The position numbers and the translations under genes are program-made. Of a DNA stretch of 64,000 nt, positions 1-8,608 are shown piece after piece (the first letter of the stretch is position 1; every line of letters begins with the position of its first letter). The stretch comes from Sphingomonas sp. UV9 (GTDB lineage: Bacteria > Pseudomonadota > Alphaproteobacteria > Sphingomonadales > Sphingomonadaceae). The DNA lies in assembly GCF_004101245.1 (NCBI RefSeq), contig NZ_SCIN01000002.1, forward strand, positions 806,001 to 870,000. Reading direction: 5' to 3'. The notes under the pieces were generated by a model that did no database searches, had not been told where the DNA came from, and saw only the letters and a list, made by a program, of their open reading frames with translations.

Positions 1-1536
1 GAGTATCTGTGCCGCGAGGCCCCGCAGGCGGTGTACGAGCTGGAACATGCCGGCATGCCGTTCAGCCGTAACGAAAACGGCACGATCTATCAGCGTCCGT
101 TCGGCGGTCACATGCAGAACATGGGCGAGGGCCCCCCGGTCCAGCGCACCGCCGCTGCCGCCGATCGCACCGGCCACGCGATGCTCCACGCGCTGTATCA
201 GCAGAGCCTGAAGTACAACACGGACTTCTTCGTCGAGTATTTCGCGCTCGACCTGATCATGGAAAACGGCGTCTGCCGCGGCGTGATCGCGCTGTGCATG
301 GAAGACGGCTCGATCCACCGCTTCCGCAGCCACCAGACGGTTCTCGCGACCGGTGGCTATGGCCGCGTCTATTTCTCGGCGACTTCGGCGCACACCTGCA
401 CCGGCGACGGCAACGCGATGGTGCTCCGCGCCGGGCTTCCGTTGCAGGACATGGAGTTCGTCCAGTTCCACCCGACCGGCATCTACGGCGCGGGCGTTCT
501 CATCACCGAGGGCGCACGCGGTGAGGGCGGCTATCTGACCAACTCCGAGGGCGAGCGCTTCATGGAGCGCTATGCCCCGTCGGCGAAGGATCTCGCCTCG
601 CGCGACGTCGTCAGCCGCTCGATGGCGCTCGAAATGCGCGAAGGCCGCGGCGTCGGCAAGAACGGCGACCACATCTTCCTGCACCTCGATCACATCGATC
701 CCAAGGTGCTCGCCGAGCGCCTGCCGGGCATCACCGAGACCGGCAAGGTCTTCGCAGGCGTCGATCTCACGCGCCAGCCTTTGCCCGTCACGCCGACGGT
801 GCACTACAACATGGGCGGCATCCCGACGAACTTCCACGGCGAGGTCGTCAACCTCGTCGACGGCAACCCCGACGCGGTCGTCCCTGGCCTCTTCGCGGTC
901 GGCGAAGCGGCGTGCGTTTCGGTCCACGGCGCCAACCGCCTCGGCTCGAACAGCCTGATCGATCTCGTGGTGTTCGGCCGCGCGACCGGCCTGCGTATCA
1001 AGGACACACTGAAGCCCGGCACTGCGCACGCGCCGCTGCCCAAGGGTTCGGAAGATCTCGCGCTCACGCGTCTCGACCACTTCCGCAACGCGAGCGGCGG
1101 GTCGCCGACCGCGCAGATCCGTCTCGACATGCAGCAGACCATGCAGAAGCATTGCGCCGTGTTCCGCGACACCGAGCTGCTGAACCAGGGCGTCGAGAAG
1201 ATGGCCGGGATCTACAATCGGATGACCGACGTCGCCGTGAAGGATCGCAGCATGATCTGGAACACCGATCTGGTCGAGACGATGGAGCTCGACAATCTGA
1301 TCGGCCAGGCGGTCGTCACGATGAACTCGGCGGCCAACCGCACCGAGTCGCGCGGCGCGCACATGCACGAGGATTTCCCCGAGCGTGACGATGCCAACTG
1401 GATGAAGCACACCATCACCACCTTCGACGGCTGGGGCGGCAAGGGCGGCGAGACCAAGATCGATTTCCGCCCGGTGCACGACTACACGCTCACCGACGAC
1501 GTCGACTACATCAAGCCCAAGAAGCGGGTATATTGA
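1..1536 (+). CDS. sdhA: Succinate dehydrogenase flavoprotein subunit, 5' end outside window
   Basis: Catalytic flavoprotein of respiratory complex II, oxidising succinate to fumarate. The frame is open from base 1, so the N-terminal FAD-binding part lies upstream; about 511 residues are present. Visible family signatures include [20 protein letters not shown] (substrate-binding loop with catalytic Arg), a [11 protein letters not shown] segment near the FAD C-terminal site, and the usual end [10 protein letters not shown]. The next gene starts on the A of its TGA stop. In most alphaproteobacteria sdhB follows directly; here it lies 1.7 kb downstream. Identification is secure. Confidence 0.97.
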   Translation, partial: EYLCREAPQAVYELEHAGMPFSRNENGTIYQRPFGGHMQNMGEGPPVQRTAAAADRTGHAMLHALYQQSLKYNTDFFVEYFALDLIMENGVCRGVIALCMEDGSIHRFRSHQTVLATGGYGRVYFSATSAHTCTGDGNAMVLRAGLPLQDMEFVQFHPTGIYGAGVLITEGARGEGGYLTNSEGERFMERYAPSAKDLASRDVVSRSMALEMREGRGVGKNGDHIFLHLDHIDPKVLAERLPGITETGKVFAGVDLTRQPLPVTPTVHYNMGGIPTNFHGEVVNLVDGNPDAVVPGLFAVGEAACVSVHGANRLGSNSLIDLVVFGRATGLRIKDTLKPGTAHAPLPKGSEDLALTRLDHFRNASGGSPTAQIRLDMQQTMQKHCAVFRDTELLNQGVEKMAGIYNRMTDVAVKDRSMIWNTDLVETMELDNLIGQAVVTMNSAANRTESRGAHMHEDFPERDDANWMKHTITTFDGWGGKGGETKIDFRPVHDYTLTDDVDYIKPKKRVY

Positions 1537-1808
1537 TGATCTGGGCGCTCATCGCGGTCGGGTTCCTCGTGCCCGTCGCGGTGGGGCTCCTCACGCGCTT
1601 CCCGCCGATGATCGCCGGCTTTATCTGGCCGGCGGTCGTCGCGATCCTGACCGCGATCTACGTCTTCGGCATCGAGCCCCGCGACGTCGGCGAAGCCCCG
1701 CAAAAGATCGCGATCACCTTTTACGGGCTGTTCTCGCTCGTCGGCGGCGTACCCGGCGGGCTGGTAGGCTGGATCCTCCAACACAAGCGCACGAACCGAA
1801 AAGTCTGA
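1536..1808 (+). CDS. Small two-to-three-helix membrane protein
   Basis: A 90-residue protein whose ATG overlaps the sdhA stop by one base, implying translational coupling. It has two clear hydrophobic helices near the N-terminus (about residues 2-18 and 22-43) and a third around 63-80 (YGLFSLVGGVPGGLVGWIL), ending in a basic tail. No family is recognised. Its position suggests co-expression with complex II, but any role in Sdh assembly is inference only. Confidence 0.7.
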   Translation: MIWALIAVGFLVPVAVGLLTRFPPMIAGFIWPAVVAILTAIYVFGIEPRDVGEAPQKIAITFYGLFSLVGGVPGGLVGWILQHKRTNRKV

Positions 1809-1819
1809 CGTCCCTCCTT

Positions 1820-1873
1820 GTTCTCCCGCGAAGGCGGGAGCCCAGACTGGATCCCCGCCTTTGCGGGAAACAC
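1820..1873. repeat. Class 1 palindromic repeat (CCCGCGAAGGCGGG type)
   Basis: Two hairpin arms, CCCGCGAAGGCGGG then CCCCGCCTTTGCGGG, separated by a short AGCCCAGACTGGAT core; the whole unit is an imperfect palindrome. Near-identical copies lie near 7131, 7494, 15541, 41729, 46893 and 55803. It sits between the small membrane gene and the 3' end of the RelE gene. Confidence 0.85.
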
Positions 1874-1895
1874 GTTTCGTGCGAAACTTCGGCGA

Positions 1896-2186
1896 TTACT
1901 CCAATCGCCCAGCAGCGATTTTGTACACGAGGTTCCGATCCCGCCGCCCGACGGCAACCACGACGACCGTCACCAGCCCGTCGTCGACCCGGTACACCAG
2001 CCGGTATCCGGCCGCCCGCAGCTTGATCTTGTAGCACCCGGTCATCCCGCTGAGCCGCGCGCTCGCGATATGCGGTTCGTTCAACCGCTCCACTAATTTC
2101 GCCTTGAACTGCGCGCGGACGTTGGCGCCAAGCTTCTCCCATTCCTTGAGCGCGCTCGGCAGGAATGCGAGGCTATAGGTCGCCAA
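1896..2186 (-). CDS. RelE/ParE-family toxin
   Basis: A 96-residue basic protein of the RelE/ParE superfamily. It starts MATYSLAFLPSALKEWEKL, and carries the characteristic GCYKIKLRAAGYRLVYRV and VVAVGRRDRN segments. Family members either cleave ribosome-bound mRNA or inhibit gyrase; YRLVY and the C-terminal RRDRN favour RelE. Its start overlaps the antitoxin gene by 14 bases. The pair reads against the sdh genes and sits between sdhA and sdhB. Confidence 0.9.
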   Translation of the reverse strand: MATYSLAFLPSALKEWEKLGANVRAQFKAKLVERLNEPHIASARLSGMTGCYKIKLRAAGYRLVYRVDDGLVTVVVVAVGRRDRNLVYKIAAGRLE

Positions 2187-2421
2187 GCGACACCGCGACC
2201 GGCACCTCGTCAGCGCGCGCCCGCACCAGTTCCGCCAATTCGACGTCCTCGAGACGGTCCATCAACTCTTCCCACGCCGCAGCGGGAACGAGATATGCGG
2301 CAGGCGTATTGCGATTGAGCACCGCAACGGGAAATCCGCCAGCAGCCTCGATCACTCCCGAGGGATTTTTCTTGAGGTCGCTGATGCTCACCGTCGCGCC
2401 CGCATGGATGGTTTCGATCAT
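2173..2421 (-). CDS. Phd/YefM-family antitoxin
   Basis: An 82-residue antitoxin of the Phd/YefM fold; the start is the ATG giving MIETIHAGATVSISDLKKNP. The N-terminal DNA-binding part contains the SISDLKKNPSGVIEAAGGFP and VAVLNRNTPAAYLVP signatures; the acidic C-terminal half should bind and neutralise RelE. A TATAAA -10 box (reverse complement of 2428-2433) lies only about 6 bases from the ATG, so the mRNA may be leaderless. Such modules are usually autorepressed by the antitoxin-toxin complex. Confidence 0.88.
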   Translation of the reverse strand: MIETIHAGATVSISDLKKNPSGVIEAAGGFPVAVLNRNTPAAYLVPAAAWEELMDRLEDVELAELVRARADEVPVAVSLGDL

Positions 2422-2519
2422 GACCCTTTTATAGCACGTTAAATCGGTCACTTGAAGGTCAATGGGGGAGTATCCTGCCCGACCCGGAACTCTCGCCGGG
2501 TTCATGGGGTTTGCCGCGC

Positions 2520-3101
2520 ATGACCGACACATCCCCCGCCTCGAACGCGCGCAACTACCCGTTGCTCGCCGCCCCGCACGTCCACCTCCACGGCCCGGTC
2601 GACGACGCGATGTACGATACGTTCAAATCGCAGCTCGCCGCCGCGCCCGCCGAAGGCCCGCTCGTGGTCTCGATCACCACGCTCGGCGGCGACCCCGAGG
2701 TCGCGCGCGCGATGGGCGACAATATCCGCCTGCTCCGCGAATATACCGGCCGCGAGACGCTCTTCCTCGGTAAGGTCGCGGTCTATTCCGCAGGGGCGAC
2801 CTTCATGTCCGCCTTCCCGGTCGACAGCCGCTTTCTCACGCGCGGCAGCCGGATCATGATCCACGAGCGCCAGATGCAGAGCACGATCCAGCTCAACGGC
2901 CCGCTCAACACGCTGCGTTACGCGCTCGAGGCCAAGCTCCACGAGATCGAGGATTCGATCAACATCCAGGAGGAAGGCTTCCGCGCGCTGGTCAAAGGAT
3001 CGAAGGTGGATCTCGAGGATCTGAAGGCCAAGGCGCCGTCGAACTGGTATATCGAGGCGGAAGAGGCGCGCGATCTCGGGCTGATCCTCGACATCATCTG
3101 A
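2520..3101 (+). CDS. ClpP-like serine protease homologue
   Basis: A 193-residue protein of the ClpP/crotonase fold (peptidase S14-like). The ATG at 2520 is preferred over an in-frame TTG at 2511. It begins with a ClpP-like strand (VHLHGPVDDAMYDTF). A Ser at residue 90 (VYSAGATF) and a His at 115 (RIMIHER, compare MIHQ of ClpP) match two triad positions, but the third, acidic residue is not obvious: the segment before AEEARDLGL reads SNWYIE. It may be a variant protease or chaperone-like paralogue rather than housekeeping ClpP. It lies alone between the toxin-antitoxin pair and sdhB; no ATPase partner is adjacent. Confidence 0.8.
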   Translation: MTDTSPASNARNYPLLAAPHVHLHGPVDDAMYDTFKSQLAAAPAEGPLVVSITTLGGDPEVARAMGDNIRLLREYTGRETLFLGKVAVYSAGATFMSAFPVDSRFLTRGSRIMIHERQMQSTIQLNGPLNTLRYALEAKLHEIEDSINIQEEGFRALVKGSKVDLEDLKAKAPSNWYIEAEEARDLGLILDII

Positions 3102-3235
3102 CGGTTGCGGCGGTCCGTATCGCGCCCCACATATGACTCATGTTGCACCCGCGAAGCTAAGCATTTGCGGGCAGGGCCACTGTCATGTATCGGCTCTGAC
3201 AACCTATTCATCACACCACGGACGGACCGCTCGCA

Positions 3236-4018
3236 ATGGCCGAATTCTCGCTCCCGAAGAACAGTGTCGTCAAGAAGGGCGTCAAGCACGTCTCGACCAC
3301 CGGGGGCAACCGCCTGAAATCCTTCAAGGTGTATCGCTACGATCCCGACAGCGGCGAGAATCCGCGCTACGACACCTTCTCGCTCGATCTCGACGAGACC
3401 GGCCCGATGGTGCTCGACGCGCTGATCAAGATGAAGAGCGAGCAGGACTCCTCGCTGACCTTCCGTCGCTCGTGCCGCGAGGGCATCTGCGGCTCCTGCT
3501 CGATGAACATCAACGGCAAGAACGGCCTGGCCTGCACGACCGCGATCGAGGATTGCAAGGGCGAGGTCCAGATCACGCCGTTGCCGCACATGGACGTGAT
3601 CAAGGACCTCGTCCCCGACTTCACGCATTTCTACGCGCAATATTCGTCGATCAAGCCCTGGCTCCAGACCGTCACCCCGCCGCCCTCGGGCAAGGAGCGG
3701 CTCCAGTCGCCCGCCGACCGCTCGAAGCTCGACGGCCTGTACGAGTGCATCCTGTGCGCGTGCTGCTCGACCTCGTGCCCGAGCTACTGGTGGAACAGCG
3801 ACAAGTTCTTAGGGCCGGCGATCCTGTTGCAGGCCTATCGCTGGCTCGCCGACAGTCGCGACGAGATGACCGGCGAGCGGCTCGACGAGCTTGAGGACCC
3901 GTTCCGCCTGTATCGCTGCCACACGATCATGAACTGCGCGAACGCGTGCCCCAAGGGCCTCAACCCCGCCAAGGCGATCGCCGAGATCAAGAAGATGGAA
4001 GCCGAACGGATCGTCTGA
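3236..4018 (+). CDS. sdhB: Succinate dehydrogenase iron-sulfur subunit
   Basis: Electron-transfer subunit of complex II, 260 residues. All three cluster-binding sets are present: 2Fe-2S ligands C80, C85, C88 and C100 ([11 protein letters not shown]...GLAC), then [13 protein letters not shown] (171-181) and C228, C234, C238 ([17 protein letters not shown]) for the 4Fe-4S and 3Fe-4S clusters. The start has GGACGGA upstream. It is separated from sdhA by an antisense toxin-antitoxin pair, so it probably needs its own promoter in 3102-3235. A 12-C homopolymer follows at 4062-4073. Confidence 0.97.
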   Translation: MAEFSLPKNSVVKKGVKHVSTTGGNRLKSFKVYRYDPDSGENPRYDTFSLDLDETGPMVLDALIKMKSEQDSSLTFRRSCREGICGSCSMNINGKNGLACTTAIEDCKGEVQITPLPHMDVIKDLVPDFTHFYAQYSSIKPWLQTVTPPPSGKERLQSPADRSKLDGLYECILCACCSTSCPSYWWNSDKFLGPAILLQAYRWLADSRDEMTGERLDELEDPFRLYRCHTIMNCANACPKGLNPAKAIAEIKKMEAERIV

Positions 4019-4022
4019 TCTG

Positions 4023-4160
4023 ATGGGTCGCGGGAGGGACTAACCTTCCTCCGACCCAGTTCCCCCCCCCCCCGTTCGTGCTGAGCGAAGTCGAAGCACA
4101 GGCCTGGGGCTGGGGGTGACGCTTTCTCAAGTCCTTCGACTTCGCTCAGGACGAACGGAA
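4023..4160. repeat. Post-sdhB hairpin, poly-C run and GTTCGTGCTGAGCGAAGTCGAAG inverted pair
   Basis: Three elements follow sdhB. First, a hairpin with arms TGGGTCG and CGACCCA (about 4023-4058) that may end the transcript, although no T run follows. Second, 12 consecutive C at 4062-4073. Third, an inverted pair in which a CGTTCGTGCTGAGCGAAG unit (from 4073) faces CTTCGCTCAGGACGAACG (ending near 4158). Units of this type are common in sphingomonad intergenic DNA (general knowledge, not checked). Confidence 0.7.
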
Positions 4161-4202
4161 GAGGGGCGGGGAGGGGGCTCCAAGGTTTCGAAGGACGTGC
4201 CG

Positions 4203-4655
4203 TTGACCACCCCCCACTTCATCGAAGCCGAAGACCCAGCCAACCCCGGCTGGCGCAGTTGGTCGCTCTCCGACCCGACCCGCTTCAACACCCTCCTCGG
4301 CCCCATGCTCTACCGCGTCGACGGCCATATTGTCCGCGTCCGCATCACCCCCGAGCATCGCCACTCGAACCTCCAGAACAACGTCCACGGCGGCGCGCTC
4401 TTGGCCTTCATCGACGTCGCCTTGTTCGCGGCCGCAAGAGGCTTCGGCCTGATCACCGCCGGCACAGCAGTGACGCTCGATCTCAACACGCAGTTCATCG
4501 GCGGCGGCAAGGTCGGCGTGGCCGTAGAGGCGCAGGTCGAAGTGCTCAAGGAAACCGGCCGCCTCTTGTTCCTGCGGGGCCTCGTGGTGCAAGGCGACGA
4601 CGAAGCGAAGATCGCGGCGTTTTCCGCGACGATCCGCAAGCCGTCCAAGGGCTGA
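4203..4655 (+). CDS. PaaI-type hot-dog thioesterase
   Basis: A 150-residue hot-dog fold protein. The TTG at 4203 is chosen because AAGGA at 4191-4195 gives good spacing; a GTG at 4197 and an ATG at 4116 are alternatives, but the ATG would make the protein start inside repeat DNA. The signature HSNLQNNVHGGALLAFIDVAL carries the HGG-x3-D pattern of PaaI/YbgC thioesterases, followed by TLDLNTQFIGG. It probably hydrolyses an acyl- or aryl-CoA; the substrate cannot be read from sequence. Confidence 0.85.
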   Translation: MTTPHFIEAEDPANPGWRSWSLSDPTRFNTLLGPMLYRVDGHIVRVRITPEHRHSNLQNNVHGGALLAFIDVALFAAARGFGLITAGTAVTLDLNTQFIGGGKVGVAVEAQVEVLKETGRLLFLRGLVVQGDDEAKIAAFSATIRKPSKG

Positions 4656-4670
4656 TACCGCCCCAACCCA

Positions 4671-4782
4671 CCACCCCGGCGAAGGCCGGGGCCCAATTGG
4701 GACACGATCATTGTTGAAGCGCACCGCCCCGTTACCGACGCCTTCCCACCTGGGCCCCGGCCTCCGCCGGGGTGGTGAAGGG
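4671..4782. repeat. Class 2 palindromic repeat pair (CCCCGGCGAAGGCCGGGG type)
   Basis: An outward arm ACCCCGGCGAAGGCCGGGG and a distant inverted arm CCCCGGCCTCCGCCGGGGT about 60 bases later, each also able to fold alone, joined by CCAATTGGG- and CCACCTGGG-like segments. Other copies lie near 5891, 11561, 41589, 44720 and 47711. Confidence 0.85.
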
Positions 4783-4790
4783 GTGGGGAA

Positions 4791-5885
4791 GTGACCGTCC
4801 TCGCCGCCTACGACGCCCTCGTAGCCTCGGGCGAACTCCGCCCCGACCCCGAGCAAGCCGCCGCCGCCGCGCGCCTCAACACGCTCGCCACCGAACTCGC
4901 CACCCCCAAGTCCACCGGCTTATTCGCCCGCCTCACCGGCAAGAAGGCCGACCCCCGCGGCGTCTATCTCTGGGGCGGCGTCGGCCGCGGCAAGTCGATG
5001 CTGATGGACCTGTTCTACGAGAACGCCGCGGTCGATAAGAAGCGCCGCGTCCATTTCGGCGAGTTCATGCTCGAGGTCCACGCGCGCATCTCCGCCGAGC
5101 GTCGCAAGGAGGTCGGCGACCCGATCGTTCCCGTCGCCACCGCGATCGCCGACGAAACGCGGCTGCTCGCGTTCGACGAGATGATGGTCACCAACAGCCC
5201 CGACGCGATGATCCTGTCGCGGCTCGTCACCTCGCTGCTCGACTCGGGCGTGACAATCGTCACCACGTCCAACCGCCCGCCCGCCGATCTCTACAAGAAC
5301 GGCCTCAATCGCGAGCATTTCCTGCCCTTCATCGCGACGATCGAGCAGCGCCTCGACGTCCTCCCGCTCAACGGACCCGTAGACTATCGTCGCGACCGTC
5401 TTGGCCAGCAGGACACGTGGCTCGTCCCGAACGGCCCCGAAGCGACCGCGCAGCTCTCGGCGGCGTTCTTCCGCCTCACCGATTTCTCGACCGACGACAG
5501 CGAGCACGTCCCCGCCGAGGACCTCGTGGTGCAGGGCCGCACCCTGCGCGTCCCCAAGTCTCTCAAGGGCGTCGCGGTGTTCAGCTTCAAGAAGCTGTGC
5601 GGCGAAGCCCGCGGCGTGGCCGATTACCTCGCCATCGCGCGCAAATTCCACACGATCATCCTCGTCGGCATCCCCAAGCTCGGGCCCGATAGCCGCAACG
5701 AAGCCGCGCGCTTCGTCGCGCTGATCGACGCGCTCTACGAACACAAGGTGAAGCTCCTCGCCGCCGCCGATGCCGAGCCCGGCGACCTCTACGAAACCGG
5801 CGACGGCCGCTTCGAATTCGACCGCACGATCAGCCGCCTCGAGGAAATGCGCTCCGAGGACTATCTTGCGGAAGGCCATATCTAA
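4791..5885 (+). CDS. zapE: AFG1/ZapE-family cell-division ATPase
   Basis: A 364-residue AFG1-like ATPase starting at GTG. The Walker A motif GGVGRGKS is at 62-69; a Walker B-like LLAFDEMMVTN follows, then TTSNRPPADLYKNGLNREHF, the family signature. In E. coli ZapE associates with the division ring under low oxygen or stress; mitochondrial Afg1 has roles in complex IV turnover. It is common beside mdh and TCA genes in alphaproteobacteria. It is followed by a class 2 repeat and then mdh. Confidence 0.93.
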   Translation: MTVLAAYDALVASGELRPDPEQAAAAARLNTLATELATPKSTGLFARLTGKKADPRGVYLWGGVGRGKSMLMDLFYENAAVDKKRRVHFGEFMLEVHARISAERRKEVGDPIVPVATAIADETRLLAFDEMMVTNSPDAMILSRLVTSLLDSGVTIVTTSNRPPADLYKNGLNREHFLPFIATIEQRLDVLPLNGPVDYRRDRLGQQDTWLVPNGPEATAQLSAAFFRLTDFSTDDSEHVPAEDLVVQGRTLRVPKSLKGVAVFSFKKLCGEARGVADYLAIARKFHTIILVGIPKLGPDSRNEAARFVALIDALYEHKVKLLAAADAEPGDLYETGDGRFEFDRTISRLEEMRSEDYLAEGHI

Positions 5886-5890
5886 TCAAA

Positions 5891-6000
5891 AAACTACCCC
5901 GGCGAAGGCCGGGGTCCAGTTGGAAAGGTCGTCGTAACGAAGAACTGCGCGTAGTTAGCACCGTCCCCCAACTGGGCCCCGGCCTCCGCCGGGGTAGTTT
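5891..6000. repeat. Class 2 palindromic repeat pair
   Basis: AAACTACCCCGGCGAAGGCC at the left and its inverted partner ending CCGGGGTAGTTT at the right; the outer 11-12 bases are perfectly complementary. It lies between zapE and mdh and may act as a transcription end or mRNA-stabilising hairpin for zapE (inference). Confidence 0.88.
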
Positions 6001-6081
6001 GATCTGAGCGCACGCATCTTATTGCACATGCGAACGAATTGCAATAATCCCGTCACTTTTCCGCTTTAGCGGTTGCCGTAA

Positions 6082-7107
<1,026 letters not shown>

Positions 7108-7130
7108 GGTGACCTCCCGCCCAGCCTCCT

Positions 7131-7186
7131 TGTTCACCCGCGAAGGCGGGTGCCCAGACTGGGTCCCCGCCTTCGCGGGGAAACAA
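7131..7186. repeat. Class 1 palindromic repeat, left of GIY-YIG gene
   Basis: TTGTTCACCCGCGAAGGCGG at the left edge and its inverted arm CCCCGCCTTCGCGGGGAAACAA at the right. A direct second copy lies just past the GIY-YIG gene (7494-7550), so the gene is bracketed by two copies. The AAGGAGG ribosome site of the GIY-YIG gene abuts the repeat edge. Confidence 0.9.
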
Positions 7187-7197
7187 GGAGGTGGACG

Positions 7198-7488
7198 GTG
7201 AACAAAGCCGGCTACGTCTACATCATGGCGAGCCGGCGAAACGGAACGATTTATCTCGGCGTAACCAGCGACCTAGCCGCACGATCCTATCAGCATCGTA
7301 ACGGCCTGATCATCGGCTTCACGAAAACGCACCACTGCAAACTTCTGGTTTGGTATGAGGTGCATGACGATCTGGACAACGCGCGGCTGCGCGAACTTCA
7401 GATGAAGAAGTGGAGCCGGCAGTGGAAACTGTCCGAGATCGAGAAGATGAACCCCGACTGGAACGACCTGTTCGAGTCATTATTTTAG
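7198..7488 (+). CDS. GIY-YIG domain nuclease (COG2827-like)
   Basis: A 96-residue single-domain GIY-YIG protein. The GTG at 7198 is supported by AAGGAGG at 7185-7191. The motif is present in the diverged form GYVYI (5-9) and TIYLGVT (17-23), with the conserved Arg-like position R29 and the C-terminal Trp-rich LQMKKWSRQWKL segment typical of the small URI-domain family. Members cleave DNA but few have known roles. It interrupts the mdh-suc order and is flanked by direct copies of a palindromic repeat, consistent with a mobile or repeat-associated cassette (inference). Confidence 0.88.
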   Translation: MNKAGYVYIMASRRNGTIYLGVTSDLAARSYQHRNGLIIGFTKTHHCKLLVWYEVHDDLDNARLRELQMKKWSRQWKLSEIEKMNPDWNDLFESLF

Positions 7489-7493
7489 CAAGC

Positions 7494-7550
7494 TTGTTCC
7501 CCCGCGAAGGCGGGGGCCCAGGCTGGATCCCCGCCTTCGCGGGGATACAA
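7494..7550. repeat. Class 1 palindromic repeat, right of GIY-YIG gene
   Basis: CTTGTTCCCCCGCGAAGGCG on the left and CCCCGCCTTCGCGGGGATACAA on the right. Same family and orientation as 7131-7186. It lies directly upstream of sucD. Confidence 0.9.
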
Positions 7551-7565
7551 CGGAGCGCAACGTAG

Positions 7566-8450
7566 ATGAGCATCCTCGTCGACAAGAACACCAAGGTCAT
7601 CACGCAGGGCATGACCGGCGAAACCGGCAGCTTCCACACCAAGATGGCGCTGGAATACGGCACGCAGATGGTCGGTGGCGTCACCCCCGGCAAGGGCGGT
7701 ACGACGCATCTCGACCTCCCCGTCTACAACACCGTCGCCGAAGCCAAGGCGATGACCGGCGCGACCGCGTCGGTGATCTACGTGCCGCCCCCCTTTGCCG
7801 CCGACTCGATCCTCGAGGCGATCGACGCGAACATCGAGCTGATCGTCGCGATCACCGAGGGCATTCCGGTGCTCGACATGGTCAAGGTCAAGCGCGCGCT
7901 GTCGGGTTCCAAGTCGCGCCTCATCGGCCCGAACTGCCCCGGCGTGCTGACGCCTGGCGAGTGCAAGATCGGCATCATGCCCGGTTCGATCTTCAAGAAG
8001 GGCTCGGTCGGCGTTGTCAGCCGTTCAGGCACGCTCACCTATGAGGCGGTCTTCCAGACGTCGAACGCAGGCCTTGGTCAGACGACCGCGGTCGGCATCG
8101 GTGGCGATCCGGTCAACGGCACGAACTTCATCGACGTGCTCGAGCTGTTCCTGGCGGACGACGAGACTCAGTCGATCATCATGATCGGCGAAATCGGCGG
8201 CGACGCCGAGGAGCAGGCTGCACAGTTCCTGATCGACGAGGCCAAGCGTGGCCGCAAGAAGCCGATGGCCGGCTTCATCGCGGGCCGCACGGCGCCTCCG
8301 GGTCGTCGCATGGGCCATGCCGGTGCGATCGTCTCGGGCGGCAAGGGCGATGCAGAGAGCAAGATCGCGGCGATGGAAGCCGCCGGGATCCGCGTTTCGG
8401 AAAGCCCCAGCCTGCTCGGCGAGACTCTGCTGAGCGTGTTGAAGGGTTGA
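7566..8450 (+). CDS. sucD: Succinyl-CoA ligase alpha subunit
   Basis: 294 residues, full length. It carries the CoA-binding Rossmann start ([18 protein letters not shown]), [12 protein letters not shown], the GPNCPG loop, and the phosphorylated active-site His at 251 ([13 protein letters not shown]). With SucC it converts succinyl-CoA to succinate with nucleotide phosphorylation. The partner sucC, normally immediately upstream, is not present in this window. Confidence 0.96.
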   Translation: MSILVDKNTKVITQGMTGETGSFHTKMALEYGTQMVGGVTPGKGGTTHLDLPVYNTVAEAKAMTGATASVIYVPPPFAADSILEAIDANIELIVAITEGIPVLDMVKVKRALSGSKSRLIGPNCPGVLTPGECKIGIMPGSIFKKGSVGVVSRSGTLTYEAVFQTSNAGLGQTTAVGIGGDPVNGTNFIDVLELFLADDETQSIIMIGEIGGDAEEQAAQFLIDEAKRGRKKPMAGFIAGRTAPPGRRMGHAGAIVSGGKGDAESKIAAMEAAGIRVSESPSLLGETLLSVLKG

Positions 8451-8456
8451 GTTACT

Positions 8457-8592
8457 ACCCCTCTCCCCCCGGGGAGAGGGAAGGAGCCGCTCTTGAGCGG
8501 CGGAAGGGTGAGGGCACGCAACCGCCCGTGCCCTCACCCTCCCACCCGCAAGTGCGGGCGGGCCCCTCCCTCTCCCCCGTGGGGAGAGGGAA
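8457..8592. repeat. CCCTCTCCCC / GGGGAGAGGG inverted repeats
   Basis: Two hairpins: CCCCTCTCCCCCCGGGGAGAGG at the left and CCCTCTCCCCCGTGGGGAGAGGG at the right, enclosing GGAAGGGTGAGGGCACG and its inverse CGTGCCCTCACCCTCCC. Lies between sucD and sucA. A single copy of the same arm type follows the plcP-like gene at 42777. Confidence 0.85.
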
Positions 8593-8608
8593 TTTGAGGA
8601 TCGAGACG

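Noticed and set aside
8447..8608. Upstream ATG extending sucA by 54 residues
   Set aside because: The extension translates CTCTCCCC repeat DNA; the ATG at 8609 has a ribosome site and the family N-terminus.
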